From: Flavobacteriales bacterium UBA1494
GTDB lineage: Bacteria > Bacteroidota > Bacteroidia > Flavobacteriales_E > Vicingaceae
NCBI GenBank assembly: GCA_905182175.1
Contig: CAJJAT010000013.1
Span: 1 to 64,000, forward strand
Length of the DNA: 64,000 nt
Direction: 5' to 3'
Notes under the pieces: generated by a model
The model's database searches: none
Seen by the model: the letters and a program-made list of their open reading frames with translations, nothing else
Told to the model about the DNA's origin: nothing
Position numbers and translations under genes: made by a program
In this document: positions 8,522-17,848 of the stretch, one piece after another
How positions within the stretch are numbered: position 1 is the stretch's first letter
Layout of the letters: each line of letters begins with the position of its first letter

Positions 8522-9304
8522 ATGATGGAGGAGAAACTGAAAGCATTTGAGCGATTGTTAAATATAATGGACGAATTACGAGCGAAGTGTCCTTGGGATA
8601 TGAAGCAGACGATGGAGAGTTTACGTTATTTAACGATTGAGGAAACCTATGAGCTTTCTGAAGCTATTGTTGAAGGGGATTTAGAGGAAATAAGAAAGGA
8701 ATTAGGAGATGTAATGTTACATTTAGTTTTCTACGCTAAAATAGGAGAGGAGAAAAATGCTTTTGGAATGGCAGAAGTATTAAACGGGATTTGTGAAAAG
8801 TTAATTCATCGGCATCCACATATTTATGGCGATGTAATAGTGGCAGACGAGAAGGAAGTAAAGGAGAATTGGGAAAAGATTAAGTTAAAAGAGGGAGGAA
8901 ACCCAAATCGCTCGGTATTGGAGGGTGTTCCGAAGTCTCTTCCTGCTTTAGTAAAAGCAATTCGCATTCAAGATAAAGCAAGGGGAGTTGGATTTGATTG
9001 GGAAAAATCTGAACAGGTTTTTGAAAAAGTAGAAGAGGAAATAGAAGAGTTAAGACAAGAGGTTGAAGCGAAAAACGTCGATAAAGAAAAGGTAGAAGCC
9101 GAATTCGGTGATGTACTTTTTTCTATGATCAATTACGCTCGTTCTATTGGGGTAAATCCTGAGGATGCTTTAGAAAAGACCAATAAAAAATTCATCAAAC
9201 GGTTTAAATATCTTGAAACTGAATCTAAGAAAGATGGCAAGCAAATGGGAGAGATGAGTTTAGCTGAAATGGATGAATACTGGAACAAAGCAAAGGCACT
9301 CTAA
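8522..9304 (+). CDS. mazG: Nucleoside triphosphate pyrophosphohydrolase MazG
   Basis: House-cleaning enzyme that hydrolyses (d)NTPs to NMP and pyrophosphate. The protein (260 residues) has two MazG domains: the first with EETYELSEAIVEGD and ELGDVMLHLVFYAK, the second with EEEIEELRQEVE and EFGDVLFSMINYAR. The Mg-binding EExxE and ExxD patterns are present in both. The N-terminal PWDMKQTMESLRYLTIEE block is the family signature. Two adjacent ATGs (8522, 8525) are possible starts. It is divergent from the alcohol dehydrogenase gene. Confidence 0.94.
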   Translation: MMEEKLKAFERLLNIMDELRAKCPWDMKQTMESLRYLTIEETYELSEAIVEGDLEEIRKELGDVMLHLVFYAKIGEEKNAFGMAEVLNGICEKLIHRHPHIYGDVIVADEKEVKENWEKIKLKEGGNPNRSVLEGVPKSLPALVKAIRIQDKARGVGFDWEKSEQVFEKVEEEIEELRQEVEAKNVDKEKVEAEFGDVLFSMINYARSIGVNPEDALEKTNKKFIKRFKYLETESKKDGKQMGEMSLAEMDEYWNKAKAL

Positions 9305-9308
9305 TTAA

Positions 9309-10203
9309 TTGAAAACATCAAAAATATTATTGTTTTTATCGTATTAATGTTTGTCGATTCAAATTTTTTCAAGCACAAGGAAATGGTGCAGTAGAATTAC
9401 AAGTAAACTCAGGCTCAGCGACACCTATTGGTACATTAGGAGAATCAAAAGACAATAATTTTGGTTTGGCGCAAACTGGCAGAATGTTCGGATTGAACTT
9501 GTAGGTGCCAATAGACCAAAAAGTGCTATTAACTTTTGGTTTCTCGAACATTGGTATGAAATTAGATAGAGCAGGATACGACGATTACACCGAAGAAGTA
9601 ATTCGGGATATGCTAATAAAGGAACTTTACATTACACGTAGTTTTAATACAAAAGCGAATATGGGAGATAGACAAATAATAATTTTGTAGGAGGTCTTAA
9701 TTTTTATTTTTTTTTACGAAAAAGTAGAGGTGTATTATAACCTTGCAGTGTCATATTATTGGCTCACCGTCCCTGACATTTCAGTTACTGTTAATGATTC
9801 GCTTTATTCTGTGGCTACTTCGCAAAGAGCGGAAGTAGAATCTAATTTTGGTTTTCACGTTAACACAGCAGTTAAGTTTAAAGGCAGTGAGCAGGTGAAA
9901 CTAAATTTTCATACAACTCATACCAACTAAGTTTTTTATTGCTGTATGCTATTGCAAAATCAATTAGTTTTAAACGTAGAATTGGTAAATGCCGAATATT
10001 TAGATAACGAGCAAACGAGGAACAATGTGTGCGACATTAGATGACTATATCGGTATTGTTGTTGGTTTGCTTATTCATACGATGTCAAAGGAACTGGCGT
10101 AAATCAAGACAAAGAGATGTTTAGCATCCGTGAGCGTGGGAAGAATGTTTTCACTGCATTAAATTTTACTACAGGGATACAGTTTAGGTTATCGAAAGAA
10201 TAG
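9309..10203 (+). pseudogene. Degraded outer-membrane beta-barrel protein gene
   Basis: One frame can be followed across the region with stops and small frameshifts. A signal-peptide-like segment (NIIVFIVLMFV) shifts frame in a poly-T run near 9363 into QAQGNGAVELQVNSG. In-frame TAG codons follow at 9502 and 9688, with two compensating shifts near 9690-9730 (GGLNFYFFLRKSRG is recoverable in another frame). More barrel-like sequence follows to 9930. After further damage the gene ends in TALNFTTGIQFRLSKE and a stop at 10201-10203. The alternating hydrophobic strands and the final strand fit a small barrel of the OmpA/PorT type. The family is inferred from these features only. Confidence 0.75.
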
Positions 10204-10291
10204 AAAAGGCTGGATAATATTTAAGTTGCAGTTTGATAAACTCCAATATGAAAATTTATCTTCTTAATTAATTCCTATTTGGCTTACTGTA

Positions 10292-12163
10292 CTACGCCCG
10301 TTCAGATAATTCTAACCACCTCAATTCCTTTGCCTCAATATTTTCAATTACAGTACCAATCTCTTTTGAAGAATTCATTAACGTTTCAGCATCCGCAGTA
10401 GCTTCATTCATTTTTTCCGTTAATTCAGTTTTCTTTACTTCTAATTTTGCAATTTCTTTTTCTAATTTGTTAAATTCTCTTCGTTCGTTATAGCTGAGTT
10501 TTTCAGTGTAGTTATCCGTCTTTTTTTCAACTTCTTTCGGGGCTTGAACAGCCTTTGGACTTGCTGCATTTCCTCCTTCCGCTTTCTGTATTTCTATGAT
10601 TTCACTGTATGATTTATTATAATCTTTTATCTGACCCTCGCCTTTGAAATAGAAAATATGATCAGCAAGGTTATCCATGAAGGCTCTGTCGTGAGATACA
10701 ATCATTAAACATCCTGGAAACTCTCTTAAGAAATCTTCTAAGATTTGAATTGTTTTTATATCTAGATCATTTGTTGGCTCATCTAGAATTAGAAAGTTTG
10801 GATTACTCATTAAAATGGTAAGCAAATACAATCTCTTTTTTTCTCCACCACTTAGTTTCGAAACGTAAGTGTATTGTTGTTTTGGTGGGAATAGGAATTT
10901 TTCAAGCAGTTGAGATGCGGTAATTTTTCTTCCTTTTTCTAGCGGAATAATTTCGGCAATATCTTTAACTACATCAATAATTCTTTTGTCCTCTGAAGGT
11001 TGAATTCCTTTCTGCGTATAATAGCCAAATTGAACGGTTTCTCCCGTTATAATTTTTCCGCTATCAACTTCTTCTAGCCCCATTACTAGGTTAAGAAAAG
11101 TAGTTTTTCCAACCCCATTTTTACCTGCAATCCCAATTTTATCACCTTTTTTAAAGGTATAGTTGAAGTCATCAACTATTTTTAAAGTATCAAATGACTT
11201 TTTAACGTGGTGTAATTCTAAAATTTTACTGCCTAAACGCTCTGATTTAATAGAAAGCTGCATTTCATCTTTATTGATTCGCTGCTTGGCTTTCTTTTCA
11301 GTATCGTAAAATCTATCTTCTCTTGATTTTGCCTTAGTTGCCCGAGCTTTTGGCATTCTTCGCATCCACTCAATTTCCTTTCGGTACAAGTTTTTGGCTT
11401 TACCAATCTCGGCTGTCAGATTTTCTTCACGTTCTGCCTTTTTTTCAATAAAATACTCGTAGTCTCCTGTATACCTGTGTCCGAGTCCGCCGTCTAATTC
11501 TAAAATCTGATTACACACTCTGCTTAAAAAGTAACGGTCGTGAGTAACTAAAAATAGACTGATGTTGGGGCCTGCTAAGTACTCTTCCAACCACTCAATC
11601 ATAGAAATATCTAGGTGGTTAGTAGGTTCATCTAAAATAAAAACGTCTGGCTCATCAACAATCAGTTTTATTAAGGCAATTCTCTTTTTTTGTCCACCAG
11701 AAAGTAAATCGATTGGCTGATTCTTACCCAGACTATCCATTCCGAAAATACTAAGTAACTTGTCTATCTTGGCTTCGTAATCCCAGGCCTTACTAGCATC
11801 CATAAGATTCAATGCTTTTTGCATGGCATCGTCATCCATAGGGTTTTCTATAGCAAATTCGTAACTATTTAAGGCGCGTACAAAATCATTGTCTGATCCG
11901 TACAGTACTTCTTTTACTGTATTGAATTCATTGAAAGGATTGTCTTGACGCAAGTAGCCAATTGAAATTCCATTTCGCCAGACTACATTTCCACTATCGG
12001 GCATTACATCACCAGATAGCATTTCTAGCAAGGTTGTCTTCCCTTCACCATTTTTTGCTACAAGCGCCATTTTCTGACCCTGTTCTAATCCAAACGTAAC
12101 GTCTGCAAATAATATTCTTTCGCCAAATCTTTTGGCAATGCCTTCTACTGAGAGTAAGTTCAT
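10292..12163 (-). CDS. ABC-F family ATPase (Uup-like)
   Basis: Soluble tandem ATPase without membrane segments; ABC-F proteins act on the ribosome E site or, for Uup, in tolerance of DNA transposition intermediates. Two nucleotide-binding domains are seen. The first has Walker A AKNGEGKTT, signature LLSGGQKKR and Walker B FILDEPTNHLD. The second has GKNGVGKTT, KLSGGEKKR and LILDEPTNDLD. A charged C-terminal coiled coil (about residues 540-620) matches Uup. The first Walker A has Ala in place of the leading Gly. The length of 623 residues is normal. The gene begins three bases after the TPR lipoprotein stop, so the two are probably co-transcribed. Confidence 0.9.
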   Translation of the reverse strand: MNLLSVEGIAKRFGERILFADVTFGLEQGQKMALVAKNGEGKTTLLEMLSGDVMPDSGNVVWRNGISIGYLRQDNPFNEFNTVKEVLYGSDNDFVRALNSYEFAIENPMDDDAMQKALNLMDASKAWDYEAKIDKLLSIFGMDSLGKNQPIDLLSGGQKKRIALIKLIVDEPDVFILDEPTNHLDISMIEWLEEYLAGPNISLFLVTHDRYFLSRVCNQILELDGGLGHRYTGDYEYFIEKKAEREENLTAEIGKAKNLYRKEIEWMRRMPKARATKAKSREDRFYDTEKKAKQRINKDEMQLSIKSERLGSKILELHHVKKSFDTLKIVDDFNYTFKKGDKIGIAGKNGVGKTTFLNLVMGLEEVDSGKIITGETVQFGYYTQKGIQPSEDKRIIDVVKDIAEIIPLEKGRKITASQLLEKFLFPPKQQYTYVSKLSGGEKKRLYLLTILMSNPNFLILDEPTNDLDIKTIQILEDFLREFPGCLMIVSHDRAFMDNLADHIFYFKGEGQIKDYNKSYSEIIEIQKAEGGNAASPKAVQAPKEVEKKTDNYTEKLSYNERREFNKLEKEIAKLEVKKTELTEKMNEATADAETLMNSSKEIGTVIENIEAKELRWLELSERA

Positions 12164-12166
12164 AGT

Positions 12167-13195
12167 TTAGTTATTCAATCTGCTTAAGCCTTGTGCAGCG
12201 AAGTCATAGCTCGGATCAATTTCTAATGCTTTTCTGTAATCCTTGGCAGCATTATTTATGTCTCCTAACATTTCGAAGGCATAACCGCGGTTATAGTAGG
12301 CTTCTTTGTATCTTGGATCTGCCTGAATAGCATCCGTAAAATATTGTTGTGACTCTCGGTATAGTTTTAAATAGAATAGATGTACAAAACCCATGTTGTA
12401 ATGTGCCTCTCTAAAGTCAGGGTGTTGCTTAATAGCCACAGTGTAGGTGTACATTGCTTCATTGTACATTTCATGTTCTTGCTCAAACATACCTTTACTG
12501 TACAACACTCTTTTTTCATATGGTTTAATTAGCAAGGCATTGTTAAAATAGTCCAAAGCTATAGGATCATTTTTCTCACTGTACACTAAACCAAGTTCTA
12601 AATATGCATTAAAGTAATCAGGGTCTTGTTCTACAGCTGTTTGGTAGCTGCTTATAGCTGTTGTTGTATCTCCTGTTTCTAAAAAGTTATATCCCTTTAA
12701 GTAATATGCTTCAGCATTGTATAAATTGTATTTAATCGCTAAATCCGCATATGCTATCGATTTAGTGTTGTTACGGGCGACTAAGAATAACTTGCTATAT
12801 CCTATTTGCACCTCAGAATTTTTAGGATATAACTTATTAGTTCTATCCAATATATTTTGACTGAGTTCCAATTTTCCGCTTTTGGTTAAAAAATCAGACT
12901 GTTTTAATAGAGTAGGAAGGTAAGTTGTATCCATCTCGAACGCTCTGTTTATATCTTGCATCGCTTCTTTAGGGTTCTCTTGGTCCAAGTAATAGTCGGC
13001 TCTGGTCAAGTAAAGGTCAATGTTGTTTATGTCTGCTCTAATCTTTTCATTCAACGTATTTAAAATAGAGTCTACAGTCTCAACTGCGGCATCATTTACC
13101 TCGGTAGTTGTAGCAGAAGATTCATTTTTTGCGTCCTCTTTTGGTTGGCAGGCAAAAAGTGCGGTAACTAAAGCGATGTAAAAGTATTGTTTCAT
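12167..13195 (-). CDS. Tetratricopeptide-repeat lipoprotein
   Basis: From the ATG at 13195 the protein (342 residues) has a lipoprotein signal with lipobox LFAC, then a low-complexity linker and about seven TPR units. Clear examples are the repeats around PKEAMQDINRAFEMD, AEAYYLKGYNFLETGD, FNAYLELGLVYSEKND and KEAYYNRGYAFEMLGD. TPRs build a superhelical scaffold for protein-protein contact, so an envelope adaptor role is likely; no partner is visible. The start eight codons upstream is rejected because it lies inside a terminator stem. The next gene, the ABC-F ATPase, follows after three bases. Confidence 0.85.
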   Translation of the reverse strand: MKQYFYIALVTALFACQPKEDAKNESSATTTEVNDAAVETVDSILNTLNEKIRADINNIDLYLTRADYYLDQENPKEAMQDINRAFEMDTTYLPTLLKQSDFLTKSGKLELSQNILDRTNKLYPKNSEVQIGYSKLFLVARNNTKSIAYADLAIKYNLYNAEAYYLKGYNFLETGDTTTAISSYQTAVEQDPDYFNAYLELGLVYSEKNDPIALDYFNNALLIKPYEKRVLYSKGMFEQEHEMYNEAMYTYTVAIKQHPDFREAHYNMGFVHLFYLKLYRESQQYFTDAIQADPRYKEAYYNRGYAFEMLGDINNAAKDYRKALEIDPSYDFAAQGLSRLNN

Positions 13196-13202
13196 GTTTG
13201 TT

Positions 13203-13239
13203 CCAAAAAAAAGTCCCAAATGCAGCTAGCATTTGGGAC
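13203..13239 (-). terminator. Strong intrinsic terminator after recA
   Basis: GTCCCAAATGC at 13213-13223 pairs perfectly with GCATTTGGGAC at 13229-13239 over a five-base loop. On the minus strand the stem is followed by a run of eight T (poly-A at 13205-13212). It separates bcp-recA from the TPR lipoprotein gene, whose start is only eight bases beyond. Confidence 0.92.
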
Positions 13240-13277
13240 AAATTTAACCAAAGGATTAGTCGTTTCTGTCAATAAAA

Positions 13278-14285
13278 CTAAACTTGTTTCATTGCATCTC
13301 TAATTTTTCCTTCTATTTCTTCCATTAACTCAGGATTGTCTTCAATGAGCTGTTTTACAGCGTCTCTACCTTGACCTAACTTTGTTTCTCCATAGCTAAA
13401 CCAGCTTCCGCTTTTCTTTACAACATTAAGTTCTACACCCATGTCAATAACTTCACCTGATTTAGAAATTCCTTTACCATACATGATGTCAAATTCAACT
13501 TTTCTAAAGGGCGGAGCAACTTTGTTCTTTACAATTTTAACTTTTGTTCGGTTACCAATAACTTCCTCACCGTTCTTTATTTGAGAACTTCTTCTAATGT
13601 CAACTCTTACAGAAGAGTAAAACTTCAATGCATTACCACCTGTAGTTGTTTCAGGGTTACCAAACATAACTCCAATTTTTTCTCTCAATTGGTTGATGAA
13701 AATACAAGTACAGCCAGTCTTACTAATTGTTCCTGTCAATTTTCTTAGTGCCTGAGACATTAAACGAGCTTGAAGACCCATTCTAGAGTCACCCATGTCA
13801 CCTTCGATTTCGGCTTTTGGTGTTAAGGCTGCAACTGAATCAATTACAATTAAATCGATTGCTCCCGATCGTATTAAATTATCTGCAATTTCCAGTCCTT
13901 GCTCACCGTTGTCAGGCTGAGAGATAAATAAATTTTCAGTATCAACTCCCAAGCTTTCTGCATAAAATTGATCAAATGCATGTTCGGCATCAATAAAAGC
14001 TGCGATTCCTCCTTGTTTCTGAACTTCGGCAATAGCATGAATGGCTAAGGTTGTCTTACCTGAAGACTCAGGTCCGTAAATTTCCACGATTCTTCCACGA
14101 GGATATCCGCCTACACCTAACGCGATATCTAATGCGACGGACCCTGAAGGTATTGCATCAATATCCTGAACTGGTCTGTCACCAAGTTTCATGATGGATC
14201 CTTTTCCGTAGGTTTTCTCTAACTTATCAATCGTTAGTTGAAGTGCTTTTAATTTTGCAGTGTTTTCTTCTTTCTTTTCAGCCAT
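13278..14285 (-). CDS. recA: Recombinase RecA
   Basis: DNA-dependent ATPase for homologous strand exchange and SOS induction, 335 residues, full length. Walker A is GPESSGKTT near residue 70, Walker [11 protein letters not shown] near 145, the L1/L2 DNA loops surround [16 protein letters not shown] and [18 protein letters not shown], and the C-terminus is acidic and short. It starts 12 bases after the bcp stop, so the two are co-transcribed, and a strong hairpin ends the unit. Confidence 0.98.
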   Translation of the reverse strand: MAEKKEENTAKLKALQLTIDKLEKTYGKGSIMKLGDRPVQDIDAIPSGSVALDIALGVGGYPRGRIVEIYGPESSGKTTLAIHAIAEVQKQGGIAAFIDAEHAFDQFYAESLGVDTENLFISQPDNGEQGLEIADNLIRSGAIDLIVIDSVAALTPKAEIEGDMGDSRMGLQARLMSQALRKLTGTISKTGCTCIFINQLREKIGVMFGNPETTTGGNALKFYSSVRVDIRRSSQIKNGEEVIGNRTKVKIVKNKVAPPFRKVEFDIMYGKGISKSGEVIDMGVELNVVKKSGSWFSYGETKLGQGRDAVKQLIEDNPELMEEIEGKIRDAMKQV

Positions 14286-14297
14286 GGTATGTTCGGT

Positions 14298-14753
14298 TTA
14301 GTCTTTTAATATTTGTTCTGTGTGTGCTTTTGTTTTTACTTTCTGTATAATTTCTTCAATTTTTCCCTCTTCGTCAATCACAAAAGTTGTTCTGTGGATT
14401 CCATCGTATTCTTTACCCATGAATTTTTTCAGTCCCCAAACTCCGTAATCTTGAATTACCTTCTTATCAGTATCTGCTAGCAAGGTGAATGGTAAATCAT
14501 ACTTAGCAATAAATTTTTGGTGCTTTACTTCGTCATCAGCACTCACGCCAACTACTTCATAACCTCTTTTTTGAAGTTCCGCATAGTTGTCTTTTAAGTT
14601 ACAAGCTTGTGTTGTGCAACCAGGCGTGCTATCTTTTGGGTAAAAGTAAAGCACTATTTTTTTACCCTTATGGGCTGATAGTTGGAAGTTGTTCCCATTC
14701 TCATCTTTTGCGTTTATTTCTGGAGCTTCATCTCCAATGTTTAAGTGAAACAT
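14298..14753 (-). CDS. bcp: Thioredoxin-dependent thiol peroxidase (Bcp/PrxQ)
   Basis: Peroxiredoxin that reduces hydroperoxides with thioredoxin. The 151-residue protein has the Bcp hallmark DSTPGCTTQACNLKDNY, with the peroxidatic Cys in PGCT and the resolving Cys five residues later. FYPKD, GVSADD and the WGLKKFMGKEYDGIHRTTFVID block also fit. There is no signal peptide, so it is cytosolic. It is immediately upstream of recA, coupling peroxide defence with DNA repair in one transcript. Confidence 0.94.
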   Translation of the reverse strand: MFHLNIGDEAPEINAKDENGNNFQLSAHKGKKIVLYFYPKDSTPGCTTQACNLKDNYAELQKRGYEVVGVSADDEVKHQKFIAKYDLPFTLLADTDKKVIQDYGVWGLKKFMGKEYDGIHRTTFVIDEEGKIEEIIQKVKTKAHTEQILKD

Positions 14754-14883
14754 AATGTTGACGGAATTATTGTCGTTATCTTGCCAAGTAAAATAACAAT
14801 TATTTATAGATAAGTTTTATTTTTACCTAAATTATTACAAATTATTCGCTTAATGGTTTAGTATTTATGCGAATTTCAGCAAG

Positions 14884-14891
14884 TATATTTG
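14884..14891 (+). promoter_or_regulatory. Candidate -7 promoter box for nth
   Basis: TATATTTG matches the Bacteroidota -7 consensus TAnnTTTG. It ends only seven bases before the nth ATG, which would give a nearly leaderless transcript. No clear -33 element is seen, so the call is tentative. Confidence 0.3.
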
Positions 14892-14898
14892 TGCTCCT

Positions 14899-15534
14899 AT
14901 GAAAAAGGCGGAAAAAGTATCATTTGTTATTAACAAGCTTCAAGAGTTATATCCTGTAATTCCAATTCCATTAGACCATAAAGATCCTTACACTCTATTA
15001 GTAGCAGTTTTGTTATCTGCACAGTGCACTGATATACGGGTAAACAAGGTAACGCCCGGTTTGTGGGAGTTGGCCGATAATCCAAAAGATATGATGCGGC
15101 GAGATGTGGATGACATTAGAGCAATCATTCGTCCTTGCGGGTTATCTCCTCAAAAGTCAAAAGCCATTCACCGTTTATCGGAAATTATAATGGAAAAGCA
15201 TGGAGGTCAAGTACCTCAAACGTTTGAAGACTTGGAAGAATTACCGGGAGTAGGCCACAAGACAGCTTCAGTTGTAATGGCACAAGCTTTTGGAGTTCCC
15301 GCTTTTCCAGTCGATACGCACATACACCGATTGATGTATCGTTGGAATTTAACGAATGGAAAAAATGTGACAGTAACTGAAAAAGATGCCAAGCGACTGT
15401 TCCCCGAAGAGTTGTGGAACGATTTACACCTTCAAATAATATTTTTTGGAAGGGAATACTGCAAGGCGAGGCCTCATGATCCGTTAGCATGTCCAATTTG
15501 TTCGCAAGTAGGACGAGCAGTGTTGTTTAAGTAG
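14899..15534 (+). CDS. nth: Endonuclease III (DNA glycosylase/AP lyase)
   Basis: Base-excision repair enzyme that removes oxidised pyrimidines and cleaves the resulting AP site. The helix-hairpin-helix-GPD core is intact: LPGVGHKTASVVM with catalytic Lys at about 121, and PVDTHIHR with catalytic Asp at about 139. The length (211) equals that of the E. coli enzyme. The C-terminal iron-sulfur loop is unusual: only Cys188, Cys198 and Cys201 are present. The first gap is nine residues rather than the classical six, and no fourth Cys follows. The cluster may therefore be missing or altered, although catalysis could persist. Confidence 0.92.
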   Translation: MKKAEKVSFVINKLQELYPVIPIPLDHKDPYTLLVAVLLSAQCTDIRVNKVTPGLWELADNPKDMMRRDVDDIRAIIRPCGLSPQKSKAIHRLSEIIMEKHGGQVPQTFEDLEELPGVGHKTASVVMAQAFGVPAFPVDTHIHRLMYRWNLTNGKNVTVTEKDAKRLFPEELWNDLHLQIIFFGREYCKARPHDPLACPICSQVGRAVLFK

Positions 15535-15646
15535 GAGGTATTATAATTTCTTTGTTTAAATAATTGGATTTTAGTTTAATGGAATAGTATTCAGTTAAAT
15601 AGGTTTTCTTATACCTTTTAACAGTTGTTTGATACATTTTTTGAAT

Positions 15647-16595
15647 ATGAAGAAACTGCTAGCATGATTTTTTATTGTTGTTGTATATGAGCAGCAATTA
15701 AAAGCACAAAACTATATTCCATTTCCTACTTCAAATGCTGTTTGGGTGAATTATGAGAACATTAGTTATGGAGCAATCAATCGCAACGGCTGTTACACTT
15801 CTAGGGTATTCACTGCAGACGATACCGTACTAAACAATTAAACTTACACTAGGTTACTGCGCATCTCGAAACAGAAGACTGGTAATTTTGGTTTCCCATT
15901 GAAAAACAGTTGTTTAAGATGTTACACTAGATATTTTAGGCTATTTTAGAAACGACTCAGTGCAAAAGAAAATATGGTTAAAAGTAAAAGAGGTAACAAA
16001 CGAAATTTTATTTTATAATTTTGAATTGTCAGTAGGAGATACAATTCCATTTAGTTTTTGATGATCCATAACCTTTTTCTGTAAATGTGGTTGATTCTAT
16101 TTACACTGAAAATTATGGTGGTTTAGTTAGAACTGTTTATCGAATTGATAGAAATGGGCAATAAAAGGTTCTAAAGTCTATTTAATTGAAGGTGTTGGTA
16201 GTAAAAGTAGTTTCATAAAACCATTAAGGAACTGCAACATTTTTGGACCGACTAGTTTGTTATGTTTCACTGTTGATAGTGTTGTGATTGAAATAAATAA
16301 CAATTTAACAATGCAGCCGCCTTGTTGCTTATTAACAACTATTGGTGTGAAGCCTTCTAGTAGTAAAAAGCAAATTCAATTTTCTCCAAATCCGACTAAT
16401 GGTTTTCTTAATGTTAAAGAAATACATACGGTTGAAGAAATACAATTTTTTGATGTAGCCGGAAAATTAGTTAGGGCGGAAAGCTCCTTTAATGGCAATG
16501 AAATTGATATTTCTATGTTGAAACAAGGACTATATTTATTGAAGGTTAGCTTAAAGAACGGAGAGTTAGTCATAAAAAAGGTCATCAAACAATAG
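15647..16595 (+). pseudogene. Degraded T9SS cargo gene with intact type A sorting domain
   Basis: The original start MKKLLA at 15647 is followed by a TGA six codons in, then more of a signal peptide (FFIVVV...LKAQ) and a secreted N-terminus (NYIPFPTSNAVWVNYENISYG). Further stops and frameshifts occur between 15838 and 16250. The last ~80 codons are open and encode a textbook type A T9SS C-terminal domain: SPNPTNGFLNV, FFDVAGKLV, DISMLKQGLYLLKV and a basic VIKKVIKQ end. The passenger part is too damaged to identify. It was once an outer-surface or secreted protein. Confidence 0.85.
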
Positions 16596-16699
16596 ATTGC
16601 TTTGTTCGTCGAAATGACGGAAAGTACTTACTTCGCAAAAAACCATAAAAAAGCTAATGCCCAAGGAATGAACATTCGCAATTGGAAATTTATGTGTTC

Positions 16700-16897
16700 T
16701 TAATTAAGTACGTTTTCGATATAACCTAAATTTTCAGATTTTCTAATACTCAATGCTTTAGAAAAAGCTAAAATATTTTGAATGGATTGATGTTTGGGCT
16801 GCACACTTTTCTCCTTTTTTTTGTTTTGGAGTTTTCGGTTAAGATTGTTTTCGTCTTCAGTAAGTTCTTGGAAATCAAAATGAGTAAATATTGCCAT
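16700..16897 (-). CDS. Small hypothetical protein
   Basis: A 65-residue basic, hydrophilic protein beginning MAIFTHFDFQELTEDENNLNRKLQ and ending SENLGYIENVLN. There is no signal peptide or membrane segment. The composition and low hydrophobicity suggest a mostly helical cytosolic protein. Short proteins of this pattern occur in other flavobacteria as far as I recall, but I cannot name a function. It lies downstream of the sigma factor gene on the same strand, beyond a terminator. Confidence 0.55.
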   Translation of the reverse strand: MAIFTHFDFQELTEDENNLNRKLQNKKKEKSVQPKHQSIQNILAFSKALSIRKSENLGYIENVLN

Positions 16898-16978
16898 ACG
16901 CAGTGTTTGAATTTAGTTTAAATAAGAACGCAATCGCTTTTCATTTATTGTTCAAATGTTAAAATATATCGAAAACAA

Positions 16979-17027
16979 AAATCCCTGCAACAACCTCGAG
17001 AAATTTCGAAGTGTTTAACAGGGATTT
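16979..17027 (-). terminator. Hairpin terminator after the ECF sigma factor gene
   Basis: AAATCCCTG at 16979-16987 pairs with CAGGGATTT at 17019-17027, with further imperfect pairing inside (TCGA on both arms). On the minus strand it is followed by TGTTTTC. It lies 22 bases after the sigma factor stop. Confidence 0.65.
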
Positions 17028-17049
17028 ATAGCTGTATATGAGTGCTACT

Positions 17050-17634
17050 TTAATTCACGTAGGTAATGTTTTTCTTTTCTGCCATTTTTCGGAGGTTAAT
17101 TAGCGCATAGCGCATTCTGCCTAAAGCAGTATTTATGCTAACGTTTGTTCGTTCTGCAATTTCTTTAAAACTCATGTCAAAATACATGCGCATCATCAAT
17201 ACTTCTTTTTGGTCTTGCGTCAAGTTGTGTACTAACTTCTTAACATCGTCCAGTAATTGGTCTTGTATAGCCGCTTCCTCTACTGTTTTAGATTCGTCTG
17301 GAATGATATCGAAAATATCGAAATCAGGACCTCCGTTGGTGGTAGGGTATTTTTTATTTCGTCTAAAATGATCAATAATTAGATTGTGCGCAATACGATT
17401 CACCCAAGGTAAAAACTTGCCTTCTTCATTATAACCGCCTTTTTTTAAGGTTTTAATTGCCTTCATAAAGGTTTCTTGAAAAATATCATTCGCTAGGGTT
17501 TCGTCACGAATTGTAAACATAATGTACGAGAACACCCTTGTCTTGTAGCGGTTTAATAAGATTTCGAAGGCCGATTCCTTCCCATCAAGATATTGTCTGA
17601 TCAGCGCCTGATCGCTTTGAAATTTAGTTTCCAT
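17050..17634 (-). CDS. RNA polymerase sigma-70 factor, ECF subfamily
   Basis: Extracytoplasmic-function sigma factor, about 194 residues. Region 2 is visible (FSYIMFTIRDETLANDIFQETFMKAI and FLPWVNRIAHNLIIDHFRR), then a linker of about 40 residues and region 4 (LTQDQKEVLMMRMYFDMSFKEIAERTNVSINTALGRMRYAL). No anti-sigma gene is adjacent, unlike typical FecI-type systems, which suggests a general-purpose ECF of the kind found once per genome in this phylum. Two starts, 17640 and 17634, are possible; METKF at 17634 is preferred. It is divergent from uvrA. Confidence 0.92.
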   Translation of the reverse strand: METKFQSDQALIRQYLDGKESAFEILLNRYKTRVFSYIMFTIRDETLANDIFQETFMKAIKTLKKGGYNEEGKFLPWVNRIAHNLIIDHFRRNKKYPTTNGGPDFDIFDIIPDESKTVEEAAIQDQLLDDVKKLVHNLTQDQKEVLMMRMYFDMSFKEIAERTNVSINTALGRMRYALINLRKMAEKKNITYVN

Positions 17635-17848
17635 AAACATATACAGTTTTTGCTTTGTTTGTGATTATTAAAGAAAGCGAGTAAAAAAAAAGTATTGTTT
17701 TGAACTATAGGCGTTGTGTTTGTTTTATTAAATACAAACCAAAACGAAGTAGGGTTGGTATTATTGTGCAATTAAAAATAATAATGCAAAAATACTGAAA
17801 CTACAAGTCTAAATTTACATTTCAAATGTTAAAAAATTGCTAAGAATC

